DNA of 34,647 bases from a virus. Under the pieces are notes generated by a model. It ran no database searches. It saw only the letters and a program-made list of their open reading frames with translations, and had not been told where the DNA came from. Positions 16,373 to 25,321 of this stretch are shown here, piece by piece. The stretch is from the IMG/VR virus record IMGVR_UViG_3300032116_000721, positions 1 to 34,647 of that record; one strand, written 5' to 3'. The position numbers were made by a program, and so were the translations under genes. The stretch's first letter is position 1, and the number at the start of each line of letters is the position of its first letter.

Positions 16373-16804
16373 ATGGGACTACTAAATTTATATATCTCAG
16401 CTTCACAAAATAATTTATATCCGTTTTTTAACAACCCTAATGATCCTACAGTTTATCCTGCTACAGCAACCGGTACACCTAACGCTACAGCAAACCCAGG
16501 AGCACCTCCTCAACCCTTTACAGCCTCTTATGGTCCATCTTCAACATATTTAAATGTTATAACTTCAACCCAAGATCAATTAGTTAATACTTTAAATGTT
16601 ACAAATCTTGATACAACAGATCCTGGAGTAAATGGAGGGATACCTTATAAACCAAATAATGACCCAACAACATATCCGTTAACAACTAATCATACCACAG
16701 ACACTAGAGGATTTTTCCCAGAACCTTCAGAACCTGCTCAAAAGTTCAATCAAGTATTTACAGCAAATAGTACATATTCTGATTTTATTAAAAATTATAT
16801 TTAA
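16373..16804 (+). CDS. Hypothetical Pro/Asn/Thr-rich tail protein (143 aa)
   Basis: Starts 3 nt after the tape-measure stop. The composition is Pro, Asn, Thr and Tyr-rich with few charges, and the phrase NDPTxYPxT occurs twice (residues near 23 and 96). It begins MGLLN, as does the next gene, which suggests a shared N-terminal docking element. There is no recognised domain, signal peptide or membrane helix. It lies in a run of tail-tip genes, so a virion component is likely, but nothing in the sequence proves this. Confidence 0.65.
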   Translation: MGLLNLYISASQNNLYPFFNNPNDPTVYPATATGTPNATANPGAPPQPFTASYGPSSTYLNVITSTQDQLVNTLNVTNLDTTDPGVNGGIPYKPNNDPTTYPLTTNHTTDTRGFFPEPSEPAQKFNQVFTANSTYSDFIKNYI

Positions 16805-16806
16805 CA

Positions 16807-16818
16807 ATATTTATCATA
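16807..16818 (+). promoter_or_regulatory. Putative phage promoter motif, C variant
   Basis: ATATTTATCATA begins 25 nt before the ATG at 16832. It differs from the consensus by one C, as does the copy at 27755. Confidence 0.45.
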
Positions 16819-16831
16819 AAAACATAATACT

Positions 16832-17104
16832 ATGGGACTTTTAAATAAATTAACAACCGCTGGTTCTCCATTTTCAACAGGTAATGGAGCAACCCCTTCA
16901 GTTAATCCTGGAGCTACAACTTTATCTAAACTTCATGCTAATGGAAATCAACCTGGATACTCTATTGATGGGTCTGATTTTTCAACAGTAAATGCTGCGT
17001 TTCAAGCATATAATGATGGAACAAATAACGTATTACCTCAACCCTCACAATTAGATTTAAACGGAACAACACCTTCTCAGTACATCAATAATCTACCTCA
17101 GTAA
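16832..17104 (+). CDS. Hypothetical small tail protein (90 aa)
   Basis: A 90-residue Gly/Asn/Pro/Ser-rich protein beginning MGLLNKLTTAGSPF, with the same first five residues as the upstream gene. It ends in PSQYINNLPQ and stops 2 nt before the next start. No family is recognised, and no catalytic or membrane features are seen. Its placement after a promoter-like motif and directly before two larger tail proteins suggests that it is co-transcribed with them. A virion role is inferred from context alone. Confidence 0.65.
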   Translation: MGLLNKLTTAGSPFSTGNGATPSVNPGATTLSKLHANGNQPGYSIDGSDFSTVNAAFQAYNDGTNNVLPQPSQLDLNGTTPSQYINNLPQ

Positions 17105-17106
17105 TC

Positions 17107-18249
17107 ATGCCATTAATAAATCTCCAAACTAATTTAAGAGACTTAAAATATGGTAATGACAGACCAAATGGTGATTCTAGTAACCAACCTTACTTAGCAA
17201 AGTCCTTTGTTCAAACTGGACCTAATTTTACTGGTGGAACTCTTATTGCACCTGTTGTTGGTGGGGGAAGTATTAATTTACCTCAAGTTGGTGGAAATTC
17301 TTTTAATGTTGGAACTATAGGAGGTAGTTATCAATTATCACCATTAGCTGGAGCATTAACTCAAGTTGGAGTCACTGCTACAGGAATAACTGTAGGAGCT
17401 TTACTTGGTGGACCGGCTGGTGCTTTAATTGGTGGATTTGCGGGAATTGCAATAGCAGCTGGTCCTCTTCAAAATCTTAGTGGAGGAGGTGAAACACAAA
17501 CATTTAACCTTCCTCAAGTAGGTGGAAATTTTAATACTCCTCAAATGGGAGGTGCTTTTCAACTTCCTCAAATAGGTGGAAATTTTAATATACCTAGTAC
17601 ACCTGATTTTTTGGTAAGAGGAGGTTTATCAAATCCTGCTTATGGTTTTCAAGATGCTTTTAGATTAAGTTCTTATTTTTTAGATTTTAAATCTCCTAAC
17701 GGACTATTCTTTTCTTTAAAACAAAATCTCCTCTCTAGATTATCAGTTCGTACTGAAGCTAGTGCTAATATTTTTAATGATAGTTTATATGTACCTACAA
17801 GTACAATAGCTCAAGCTGGAGTAGTTGGTTTAGGTATACATTTAAATAAACAAGGTTTAAATCCTTTACGTGATAGAGATAGTTATAGACAAGCAGTTCA
17901 ATATGATCAATATCGAGATGTAGAAGGAGGGGATTATGATGATTTAACAGAACATAATAGATTAGTAGCTTTACATAGATTAAAAATTCTTAAAGACCCA
18001 GATTATGATAGTGTTGTTAATATTAATGGTATAATAATAGATAGAAATGATGAAGAAAATTTATTAGAATATGTAGGTGGACCTAATGCTATTTTAGGTA
18101 TAGGTAAAACTAAAATTAAACTTCATTGTGGTGGAACAAGAAATAGAATTTCAGACCCTCAAGATACAGATAGAGATTCTATTATATTTGAAAAAGCTGA
18201 AAGAAAGAAATTTAAAAAATTTAGACCAACAAGTGTAGCTCAGTTTTAA
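17107..18249 (+). CDS. Tail-tip protein with glycine zipper and LPQxGG repeats (380 aa)
   Basis: Residues 58-80 and 134-162 carry repeats of the form [NQ]-L-P-Q-[VI]-G-G-N-F. Between them, residues 93-119 form a hydrophobic glycine zipper (TVGALLGGPAGALIGGFAGI), which is a membrane-inserting style of sequence. The C-terminal half starts with RGGLSNPAYGFQDAFRLS, then LFFSLKQNLLSRLSV and NKQGLNPLRDRDSYR, followed by a charged basic tail (KAERKKFKKFRP). I cannot name the family. The position between tape measure and hub suggests a baseplate or tail-tip component. The zipper could take part in host membrane contact during injection, which is inference. Confidence 0.65.
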   Translation: MPLINLQTNLRDLKYGNDRPNGDSSNQPYLAKSFVQTGPNFTGGTLIAPVVGGGSINLPQVGGNSFNVGTIGGSYQLSPLAGALTQVGVTATGITVGALLGGPAGALIGGFAGIAIAAGPLQNLSGGGETQTFNLPQVGGNFNTPQMGGAFQLPQIGGNFNIPSTPDFLVRGGLSNPAYGFQDAFRLSSYFLDFKSPNGLFFSLKQNLLSRLSVRTEASANIFNDSLYVPTSTIAQAGVVGLGIHLNKQGLNPLRDRDSYRQAVQYDQYRDVEGGDYDDLTEHNRLVALHRLKILKDPDYDSVVNINGIIIDRNDEENLLEYVGGPNAILGIGKTKIKLHCGGTRNRISDPQDTDRDSIIFEKAERKKFKKFRPTSVAQF

Positions 18250-18267
18250 TAAATAATTTTAAAAATT

Positions 18268-20739
18268 ATGCCTATAATAAGAAGACCTTTAGGAGCGTCA
18301 TTAGCTTATACTAATAAAAGTAAAGATATAGCAGAAACTGATTCAATTTTGATGGATGATTTCTCAAAATTTCCTGAATCTCCCCCAGATGGACAAGATG
18401 GATTATACTTATATCATGATATTATTAATGCTGGATTAGACGGAGTAAGTAGTAAATATTTTAATGTAAGAGATGTAAAATCTCCTGCAGGTATCATAGA
18501 AACATCAACTTTGATATTTGATCCTAGTATGACTGCTAGAAATGAAATTAGAACATCTATAATTGATTATAAATCAACTACTGCATTTTCTCCAAAATCA
18601 AACCCAGCTATAGGAGCTTCAAAACTTTTTGAAATAAAAAAACAAGACTCTAAAACTAAATTTTCATTAGCATACCCAGATTACGGTCTTACATATTCAC
18701 CTAATTTAACTTTAGTTCGTGATTCTAAAAGTTATACAATTCCGTATATTAATGCGGATAAAATAGATAAAAATAAAATATTTGATAGTGGGTATGATTC
18801 TACTAAAGATAGAGATAAACAAATTATTTTAAATCCTCCTTTATATTCAAACGCTGATAACATAACAATTCAATCTGTTTCTTCTACTGCTAAGTTAAAA
18901 TCAACATCTTACCCTCAACCTGTAGTAACAATAGGAGCTGAATATAATGGGAAATTACAAACTATGTTTTGGCAACCAAGTAATAAAACATGGACTACAA
19001 ATGAATATAATTTTATTATAATTGGTGGAGCACTAACATTCAATGCAACCCAATTAGAAATAGCTTCAGCAGGAGCTGTCCAAAATAAATCAGTTTCAGA
19101 TGCAAATGGTGGTGAGGGATTAATTGATTTTAGACAAAAGATTAGAGAAAGGATAAAAAGTAATGATGTAGCTATGAAAAAGGCTAATAAGTTAATGCCT
19201 AATACATTTACAAATTATAAAAAAGGAGCAATAGAGAATAGAGTAAATTTAGGAGACCCGGGAAACCCAGATGGTAAAGATTTAAGTTCTTATGATGGAA
19301 TTGGTGGTAGTTTAGCTACTTCTTATAACTCATATGATAAAATAAACGCTGGTGAAAATGGAAACCCTGGTTATCTTAATAATGATCTTGTTCATTTTAA
19401 AATAGGTGTATATGATTATGAAAACGGATGGAATATTATACAGTTTAGAGCTTTTTTAAATAACATTAGTGATAGTTATGATGCTACTTGGAATGCTCAA
19501 AAATACATTGGAAGAGGAGAAAATTTTTACACATATGGAAGTTTTGATAGAAAAATGTCATTATCATGGACTGTTGTAGCTCAATCAAAAAGAGAAATGA
19601 TACCTATGTACCAAAGACTAAATACATTAGCTTCTGCTTGTGCTCCTAGCTATGTTGGAAGTAGATCAGGTTATATGCAAGGAAATATATCTCAATTAAT
19701 TATAGGAGATTATATAAATTCATATGGTTTAATAACAAAAGTAGGTTATGAAATAAGTGAAGATTCATCATGGAATATTGAAATAAAAACTGAAGCTCAA
19801 AATATAGGTGACACAGTAGGAGAAATGCCTATGATGATTAAAGTGACTGGTTTTGAATTTATACCTATTAATGAAAAAGTACCTCAGTTTAAAACTAGAT
19901 TTTTTTATAGAGAATCATCTAACCCTGGAGCTCCATCAAGAATAATTTCAAACCCAAATTCAAATGGGACTACTTCAAATGGAGCTATTTCAAATGGAAT
20001 TACTCCAAATACAGATCCAGTTGGAATTAAGCCCGATAAATTCACTATGACAACTATAGATACACCTGACGTAGATTTAACTTTTGATCCTATTAATAAC
20101 ACTGCTAATGCAACTAATAATAAACCTCAATATTCTGATCCTAATGCTGTAACTGAACAATTTTCACTTCCAGATCCTACTTCTAATCAAAATTTGATAA
20201 ATGTTCCTAATACTTATTCAAATCCATTTGATTCACAAAATGTAGCATCTAGTAATATTCCATCTTCAACTGGTGTGACTACTCAAATAATTCCAACTAC
20301 TGCTCTTACAAACAATAACCCAACTAATATTTCAAACAATAGTGGAATTTATGCTACATATCTATTAGATCCAGCAGAAGCATTTAAACCTACAACAAAT
20401 GGTGATTATTTAGCATTATATGAAGTTGATCCTGATAATTTTAAGACATTAACTGATGAAGAAGGAAATGAAGTAGATAATCCATTAGCTATAGCTTATG
20501 GCAAACAAATACAAAATGATGAAGAAGAAAACCAAATGGTTTTAAACCCAGTTTGGGAAGAGTATACAAATAAATATGGTGTCCCAGATGATGGAGAAGA
20601 ACCATTACTTATAAATGGCACAGAAGCTATACCTAAATTTGTACCAAGATCTGAATTAGAAGGTGGAGAAATAATTAATAAAAACCTTTACTACTACCTA
20701 CCACCAAACACAAAATTAGAGGATTTTTATGTAAAATAA
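18268..20739 (+). CDS. Large baseplate/tail-tip structural protein (823 aa)
   Basis: Residues 1-370 are mixed, Ser/Lys/Asp-rich and without a known signature. Residues 375-540 form the best-conserved-looking core: VYDYENGWNIIQFRAFL, then a W-N-A-Q-K-Y-I-G-R-G-E motif, FDRKMSLSWTVVAQSKREM and ISQLIIGDYINSYGLITKVGY, a pattern typical of tail-tube/baseplate beta domains. Residues 545-690 are low-complexity Asn/Pro/Thr/Ser, including SNGxxSNGxxSNG triplets. The C-terminus is acidic. A tube-initiation role like that of T4 gp48/gp54 is possible from its position, but I see no direct match to either. It is probably translated with the preceding gene. Confidence 0.6.
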   Translation: MPIIRRPLGASLAYTNKSKDIAETDSILMDDFSKFPESPPDGQDGLYLYHDIINAGLDGVSSKYFNVRDVKSPAGIIETSTLIFDPSMTARNEIRTSIIDYKSTTAFSPKSNPAIGASKLFEIKKQDSKTKFSLAYPDYGLTYSPNLTLVRDSKSYTIPYINADKIDKNKIFDSGYDSTKDRDKQIILNPPLYSNADNITIQSVSSTAKLKSTSYPQPVVTIGAEYNGKLQTMFWQPSNKTWTTNEYNFIIIGGALTFNATQLEIASAGAVQNKSVSDANGGEGLIDFRQKIRERIKSNDVAMKKANKLMPNTFTNYKKGAIENRVNLGDPGNPDGKDLSSYDGIGGSLATSYNSYDKINAGENGNPGYLNNDLVHFKIGVYDYENGWNIIQFRAFLNNISDSYDATWNAQKYIGRGENFYTYGSFDRKMSLSWTVVAQSKREMIPMYQRLNTLASACAPSYVGSRSGYMQGNISQLIIGDYINSYGLITKVGYEISEDSSWNIEIKTEAQNIGDTVGEMPMMIKVTGFEFIPINEKVPQFKTRFFYRESSNPGAPSRIISNPNSNGTTSNGAISNGITPNTDPVGIKPDKFTMTTIDTPDVDLTFDPINNTANATNNKPQYSDPNAVTEQFSLPDPTSNQNLINVPNTYSNPFDSQNVASSNIPSSTGVTTQIIPTTALTNNNPTNISNNSGIYATYLLDPAEAFKPTTNGDYLALYEVDPDNFKTLTDEEGNEVDNPLAIAYGKQIQNDEEENQMVLNPVWEEYTNKYGVPDDGEEPLLINGTEAIPKFVPRSELEGGEIINKNLYYYLPPNTKLEDFYVK

Positions 20740-20747
20740 TGATTTAA

Positions 20748-20779
20748 TTTTGCTAAGTAATAAAAATTTGTTACATTTG
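20748..20779 (+). promoter_or_regulatory. Candidate Bacteroidota-type promoter (TTTG-N19-TAnnTTTG)
   Basis: TTTTG at 20748-20752 and TACATTTG at 20772-20779 are separated by 19 nt, the spacing of the Bacteroidota -33/-7 consensus. The downstream ATG (20788) lies only 8 nt past the -7 box, so a transcript from here would be almost leaderless. In AT-rich DNA a chance match is possible. Confidence 0.35.
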
Positions 20780-20787
20780 AACTTAAC

Positions 20788-21126
20788 ATGAATCGATATC
20801 AAAACATACCAATAGATTTTGGAACAGATAAAAATGGGAAAGATAAACCTATGTATCAAACAGTTAGATACCCCGAAGTACCTTTATCTGAAAATGACAT
20901 ATATGTTTATACAGTACAAGGAGATAGATTTGATAGTTTAGCTCAACAATATTATAAAGATCAATCACTATGGTGGATAATATCTATAGCTAATACTGCT
21001 ATAGCAGGTACATCTTTACCTTCTGATTTACATCAAGATTCTTTAATTATACCCGAAGGTTCACAAATTAGAATACCAACTAATTACCTAGAAGTAATCA
21101 ATAGTTATCAAAATTTAAATAGTTAA
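20788..21126 (+). CDS. LysM-like baseplate protein, T4 gp53-type
   Basis: A 112-residue protein. Residues 38-98 match the LysM-like module found in baseplate proteins: YVYTVQGDRFDSLAQQYYKD, then LWWIISIAN, and IIPEGSQIRIP at the end. T4 gp53, a baseplate wedge component with a LysM-like domain, has the comparable ANAIYGNPQLYWVLLMCN block. In tail baseplates this fold attaches wedges or hub to the tail rather than acting as an enzyme. The gene sits 1 nt before the hub gene, supporting a baseplate job. It is shorter than T4 gp53 (196 aa), so the symbol is withheld. Confidence 0.75.
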   Translation: MNRYQNIPIDFGTDKNGKDKPMYQTVRYPEVPLSENDIYVYTVQGDRFDSLAQQYYKDQSLWWIISIANTAIAGTSLPSDLHQDSLIIPEGSQIRIPTNYLEVINSYQNLNS

Positions 21127-21127
21127 T

Positions 21128-24100
21128 ATGAGTAGTAATGTAGGAAATATTTTTGGAGAAGGTTTTCCTGATGAAATAGTTAAACAGGTTGCAGAAAGAC
21201 AAAAAGTTTATGCTTCTGGTATACAAAGGGATGTTAGATCAATAGAAGATGTACAATATTTAAATTCGAATACTGCTTTTATTAAATTATTGTCTTCAGT
21301 TAGAATTAAAACTCCAAGTGATGTTAATGGTACAGTAATTAAAGACCTAAATTTATCAGGAGATAATTTAGCTAAAAAATTTGTATTATTTGGTGGTATA
21401 ACTGAACTTAAAGGAACAGAACTTACTAGCAGTATGGGAATTTCTTTTGAAAATACTTTATCTGGAAATAATGCTGCTTATGGTATGGGAGGAAATGATT
21501 TTGGAATTAGACCTATGCCTGGAATTGTATCTGCTACTATTAACCATGAAAACCGAGGTTCATTAAGAAGAGCAGAAGTAAAAATTAAAGCGTATAATAG
21601 AGCTCAATTTGAAATACTTGATGTACTATATTTAAGAGTAGGATTTCATATATTATTAGAGTGGGGACATACTTTATACCTAGACTCAGGTGGAACTCTC
21701 CAATACATGAATGGATCAGAATCTTTACAAGAAACATTTTTAAATGGAGGTAAAACTTATGAGCAAATTCTTAAAGAAATAGCTCAAAGAAGATTAACAT
21801 ACTCAGGAAATTATGATGCCATGTTAGGTAAGGTGACAAATTTTCAATGGACTTTTAATCCTGATGGTAGTTATGATATTACTGTAAAAATATCAAGTAT
21901 TGGAGATATTATAGAGTCTTTAAAGGCTAATATTTTAATAGAAACAGCTGGAGATTTTACTAGTGTAAAAAAAGAAAAAAAAGATGAGCAACAAAATTTA
22001 GATGAATTAGACTCTGATGAACTTATTGAGAAATTCTCTTCTAAACACACTATTGGAGCATTTTTGTATTTTATGAAATTTTATTTAGCTTCTCCAGTTG
22101 ATGGACTTATACCAAAAACAGATCTTATCCCAGATTTCATAGAAGAAGGACTCGCAAACAATCCTTTAGTAGTAACTGCTGTCACAGCTGTAATACCTCC
22201 AGCTAGTGTAGAATATCCCACACCTTTTAGTCTTTATAGATCTCGGGTTTTAGATTTAACAAGTATTAATCCCGCAATTACTGTAGATGCAATTAGTGCT
22301 ATTAATGCAATAAATGGAATACAAAAAACTGTAAGTAATGTTATCAAATCTGCTTTACTTGTTCCCCCGGCTACAATATATGGAGGATTGCTTTTTGCTT
22401 TATATGGCACAGAATCAATTTTTAACAAATTACCTACTTTAGTAAACATTGATCCTAATTCTATCAAAAAGAACCCTTCAGAAAAACATTATGATGGTTT
22501 ATTTTTAGAATGGGATAATTGGGGTGATGAATACTATATTAGATTAGGTACTTTTTTAGAATTTATAGAAAAAGTAATTTTAATACAAGCTATATCTGGA
22601 GGTAGTAATAAAACTCCTTTATTAAGGTTTGATACAACTAGTAAAAAAAATATCATGTTTGCCCCAAAAGGGATGATAGGCGTTGATCCAAGAATTTGTG
22701 TTGTAAATAGAGAAAGTTGGGGAGCATATAATGGTAATCTAAAATTAGAAAATGCCCCTGGAGGCGAAGAATTTATTTGTTACACAGCTACAACTAGTAA
22801 TGAATATGGAGATTTAATGAATATCTATTTAAATATGGGTTTTATTCTTAAAAAAATAGATGAAACAAAAGATGATCAAGGTAGAATAACTTTAATTGAT
22901 TTATTACAAGGTTTATTAAAAGGAGTCAATACATCATTTAGTGGAGTCCCAGATTTAGATGTTTTTATCGATGAAACTACAAATACTGTTAAAATAATAG
23001 ATAAAAATCCTCTACCAGATTTAGATGAAATTATTAAAAAAGAGGGTTTATCTGATAAAAAAGCAATATTTAGTTTATATGGGTATAGTACAATAAATGG
23101 AGAAAATCAAGCTGGATTTATACATGATTTTAACTTGACATCTGAACTAACACCTGAATTTTCAACTATGGTAACAGTTGGAGCAGCAGCCAATAGTGCT
23201 GTGGTAGGAGAAAATGACACTGCTTTATCTAAAATAAATATAGGATTAGAAGATAGATATAAAGAAAAAGTAACAAATGGTAGTTATGATCCTGCAGCTG
23301 CAGGTCATGCCGCGGCTGATTTAAGTAGAACAATATCTGATTTAGAAAATAAAATTGAAAAAATTAAATTAGAGTATTACAACTTTTTACTTGAATTAAG
23401 TCCTTCTAATGGTTCAACTCTTGATGATGCTCAAGAACTTAATAAAGAGGATGTAGATGTTTATAAAGAAACATTAAAAACTATTTATGAGATGCAAAAC
23501 CAAATAGAAGCTGGCAAAGCAAAATTAGCGGGCATGTTAACTTATAAAAAATACCAACCTAAAGGTACAGGATTTATTCCTTTTAATTTAAGTTTAACTA
23601 TGAATGGTTTAGCTGGTATGAAGATAAATCAACAATTTTATATTGATACTGCTTTTTTACCATCTAATTATCCTGATGCTGTAAGATTTTTAATAAAAAA
23701 TTTATCTCATACAATAGAAAGTAACAAATGGACTACTAGAATGGAGTCATATTGTATAGCTAATGGTAAAGAAGAAAAATCTCTTGTAACCCCGGCCAAT
23801 GTAGTAGTAGGTGGTGGAGGTGGTGGAGGAAATAATGGTGGAGGTGGTGGAGTAACTAATACTAATATTACTGGAAGTGGAGGAAACAATATCATAACAA
23901 ACACAACATCTTCAGTTCAAGACTGTGATAATAGTCCTATAAGGCAAGCAATAATTAAAAAAGCTAAAGAATACTATAATTTAGGAGCTAAAACAAAAGA
24001 AATACAATTTTACTCAGGATCTTATGTAGATAAGAAAGGTATCACTAGACCTCTGCTTATTGAAGATCAAGGATGGAAGGATCAAACTTTTCAAAAAGAA

Positions 24101-25318
24101 ATGCAAAGTGTAGGTTGGCAAAAAAATCAAATGTGGTGTAATTATTTTAGTGATTTAGTTTGGAGAGAAGCATATAAAGAAGTATCGGCTACAGACTCAT
24201 GTATTGATAATGCTTTTAAAACTACTCTTAAAGGTAAAGTTATCCCTCCTTTGACAGCCGGAGTTTTTAGAACAGCTATAGCTGCTAGAGATGCAGGTTT
24301 TGGGGTAGTATTTTCTCCTGGGGATACATGGAATGCAGGAATACTTAGTACAAATCCAAGATTTGAAATGCCTAGACCCGGAGATATGGTAATATATGCC
24401 TCAGGACATGTTAATATAGCAGTTGAAGTAGATTATATTAAAAAAACTTGGAAAACAATAGGAGGAAATGAAGGAGGAAAAGTATCATATGATGACGATT
24501 ATTGGCATACAAAAACAGTATTTGGTATAGTTCGTGTTGTAGATCCATGTTGCACAGGAGGACCTAACATTACTGTTACTCCACCATTTACATCAGTTGC
24601 CCCAGCAAACGGTTGTATTACAGTTGTAAATGCTGCTCCTATTGATATATACACTCCAACTAATTTATCTGGATCATACTTAGATGTTACACGTAATCTT
24701 AGTGATACCAATAGAAGATTGGCAATTACAAATTTTGGATGGCCGATACAAGTAGAACAATTTAATGGTAGATATTATGCTAAAATGAATAAAGCAAATA
24801 TGCATACAGATGTAGGAGGAACCAGCCCAAATGCTAGCGCTGAACGTAGACCTTTGCTTTATCCATGCCCAGAATATATGAGAAATAATTTAGGAACATT
24901 ATCATATACAGATAAAACTGGTAGAGTTAGAAGTTTCGCTAACCTTCATACCGCTGCTATTCCGGCTTTAAGAGATACTCTTACTGATATAGAAAATCAA
25001 GGACTTTTAGATTATCTTGAAACTATTTATAGTGGAATGTATACTAGAACTATAAGAAATGTTAAACAAAAAGATAATAGAAGTTATGATATTTTATCAT
25101 TTCATGGCTTCGGATTAGCATCTGATATTAATTCTGATACTTTTCCTATAGGAACAGGTGGAAAAGCAACATGGGAAAGTTATATATTAAAAGATGTAAA
25201 TTCTAAAGAATATAAATTAGCTAGAGTAGTTCAAATATTTGGAGAATCAGGAAGATTTTATTGGGGAAAAGATATTCCTGATTATCATCATATGGTAGTA
25301 AATCCTTATAGAGGTTAA
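21128..25318 (+). CDS. Baseplate hub / tail-tip protein fused to CHAP-like and M15-type peptidoglycan hydrolases
   Basis: A 1396-residue modular protein. Residues 1-890 are the structural hub, including SATINHENRGSLRRAEVKIK and LRVGFHILLEWGHTLYLD, and a helical segment near 720-800. Residues 895-930 are a glycine/asparagine linker. Residues 935-1145 look like a CHAP/NlpC-P60-type cysteine peptidase: catalytic-type C1004 in MWCNYFSDLVW, H1094 in RPGDMVIYASGHVNIAVEV, and N1114 in IGGNEGG. Residues 1180-1396 look like an M15 D-Ala-D-Ala peptidase: S-F-H1326-G-F-G-L-A-S-D1333-I-N, and DYHHMVVNP with H1387/H1388 near the end. Both would cut peptidoglycan during injection. T4 uses a lysozyme-bearing gp5 for this. 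The hub assignment is from position and size. Confidence 0.8.
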   Translation: MSSNVGNIFGEGFPDEIVKQVAERQKVYASGIQRDVRSIEDVQYLNSNTAFIKLLSSVRIKTPSDVNGTVIKDLNLSGDNLAKKFVLFGGITELKGTELTSSMGISFENTLSGNNAAYGMGGNDFGIRPMPGIVSATINHENRGSLRRAEVKIKAYNRAQFEILDVLYLRVGFHILLEWGHTLYLDSGGTLQYMNGSESLQETFLNGGKTYEQILKEIAQRRLTYSGNYDAMLGKVTNFQWTFNPDGSYDITVKISSIGDIIESLKANILIETAGDFTSVKKEKKDEQQNLDELDSDELIEKFSSKHTIGAFLYFMKFYLASPVDGLIPKTDLIPDFIEEGLANNPLVVTAVTAVIPPASVEYPTPFSLYRSRVLDLTSINPAITVDAISAINAINGIQKTVSNVIKSALLVPPATIYGGLLFALYGTESIFNKLPTLVNIDPNSIKKNPSEKHYDGLFLEWDNWGDEYYIRLGTFLEFIEKVILIQAISGGSNKTPLLRFDTTSKKNIMFAPKGMIGVDPRICVVNRESWGAYNGNLKLENAPGGEEFICYTATTSNEYGDLMNIYLNMGFILKKIDETKDDQGRITLIDLLQGLLKGVNTSFSGVPDLDVFIDETTNTVKIIDKNPLPDLDEIIKKEGLSDKKAIFSLYGYSTINGENQAGFIHDFNLTSELTPEFSTMVTVGAAANSAVVGENDTALSKINIGLEDRYKEKVTNGSYDPAAAGHAAADLSRTISDLENKIEKIKLEYYNFLLELSPSNGSTLDDAQELNKEDVDVYKETLKTIYEMQNQIEAGKAKLAGMLTYKKYQPKGTGFIPFNLSLTMNGLAGMKINQQFYIDTAFLPSNYPDAVRFLIKNLSHTIESNKWTTRMESYCIANGKEEKSLVTPANVVVGGGGGGGNNGGGGGVTNTNITGSGGNNIITNTTSSVQDCDNSPIRQAIIKKAKEYYNLGAKTKEIQFYSGSYVDKKGITRPLLIEDQGWKDQTFQKEMQSVGWQKNQMWCNYFSDLVWREAYKEVSATDSCIDNAFKTTLKGKVIPPLTAGVFRTAIAARDAGFGVVFSPGDTWNAGILSTNPRFEMPRPGDMVIYASGHVNIAVEVDYIKKTWKTIGGNEGGKVSYDDDYWHTKTVFGIVRVVDPCCTGGPNITVTPPFTSVAPANGCITVVNAAPIDIYTPTNLSGSYLDVTRNLSDTNRRLAITNFGWPIQVEQFNGRYYAKMNKANMHTDVGGTSPNASAERRPLLYPCPEYMRNNLGTLSYTDKTGRVRSFANLHTAAIPALRDTLTDIENQGLLDYLETIYSGMYTRTIRNVKQKDNRSYDILSFHGFGLASDINSDTFPIGTGGKATWESYILKDVNSKEYKLARVVQIFGESGRFYWGKDIPDYHHMVVNPYRG

Positions 25319-25321
25319 AAT

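Noticed and set aside
23707-23904. Minus-strand frame encoding a polyproline protein
   Set aside because: It is the complement of the glycine linker of the hub gene; the proline runs are a by-product of GGT/GGA codons.
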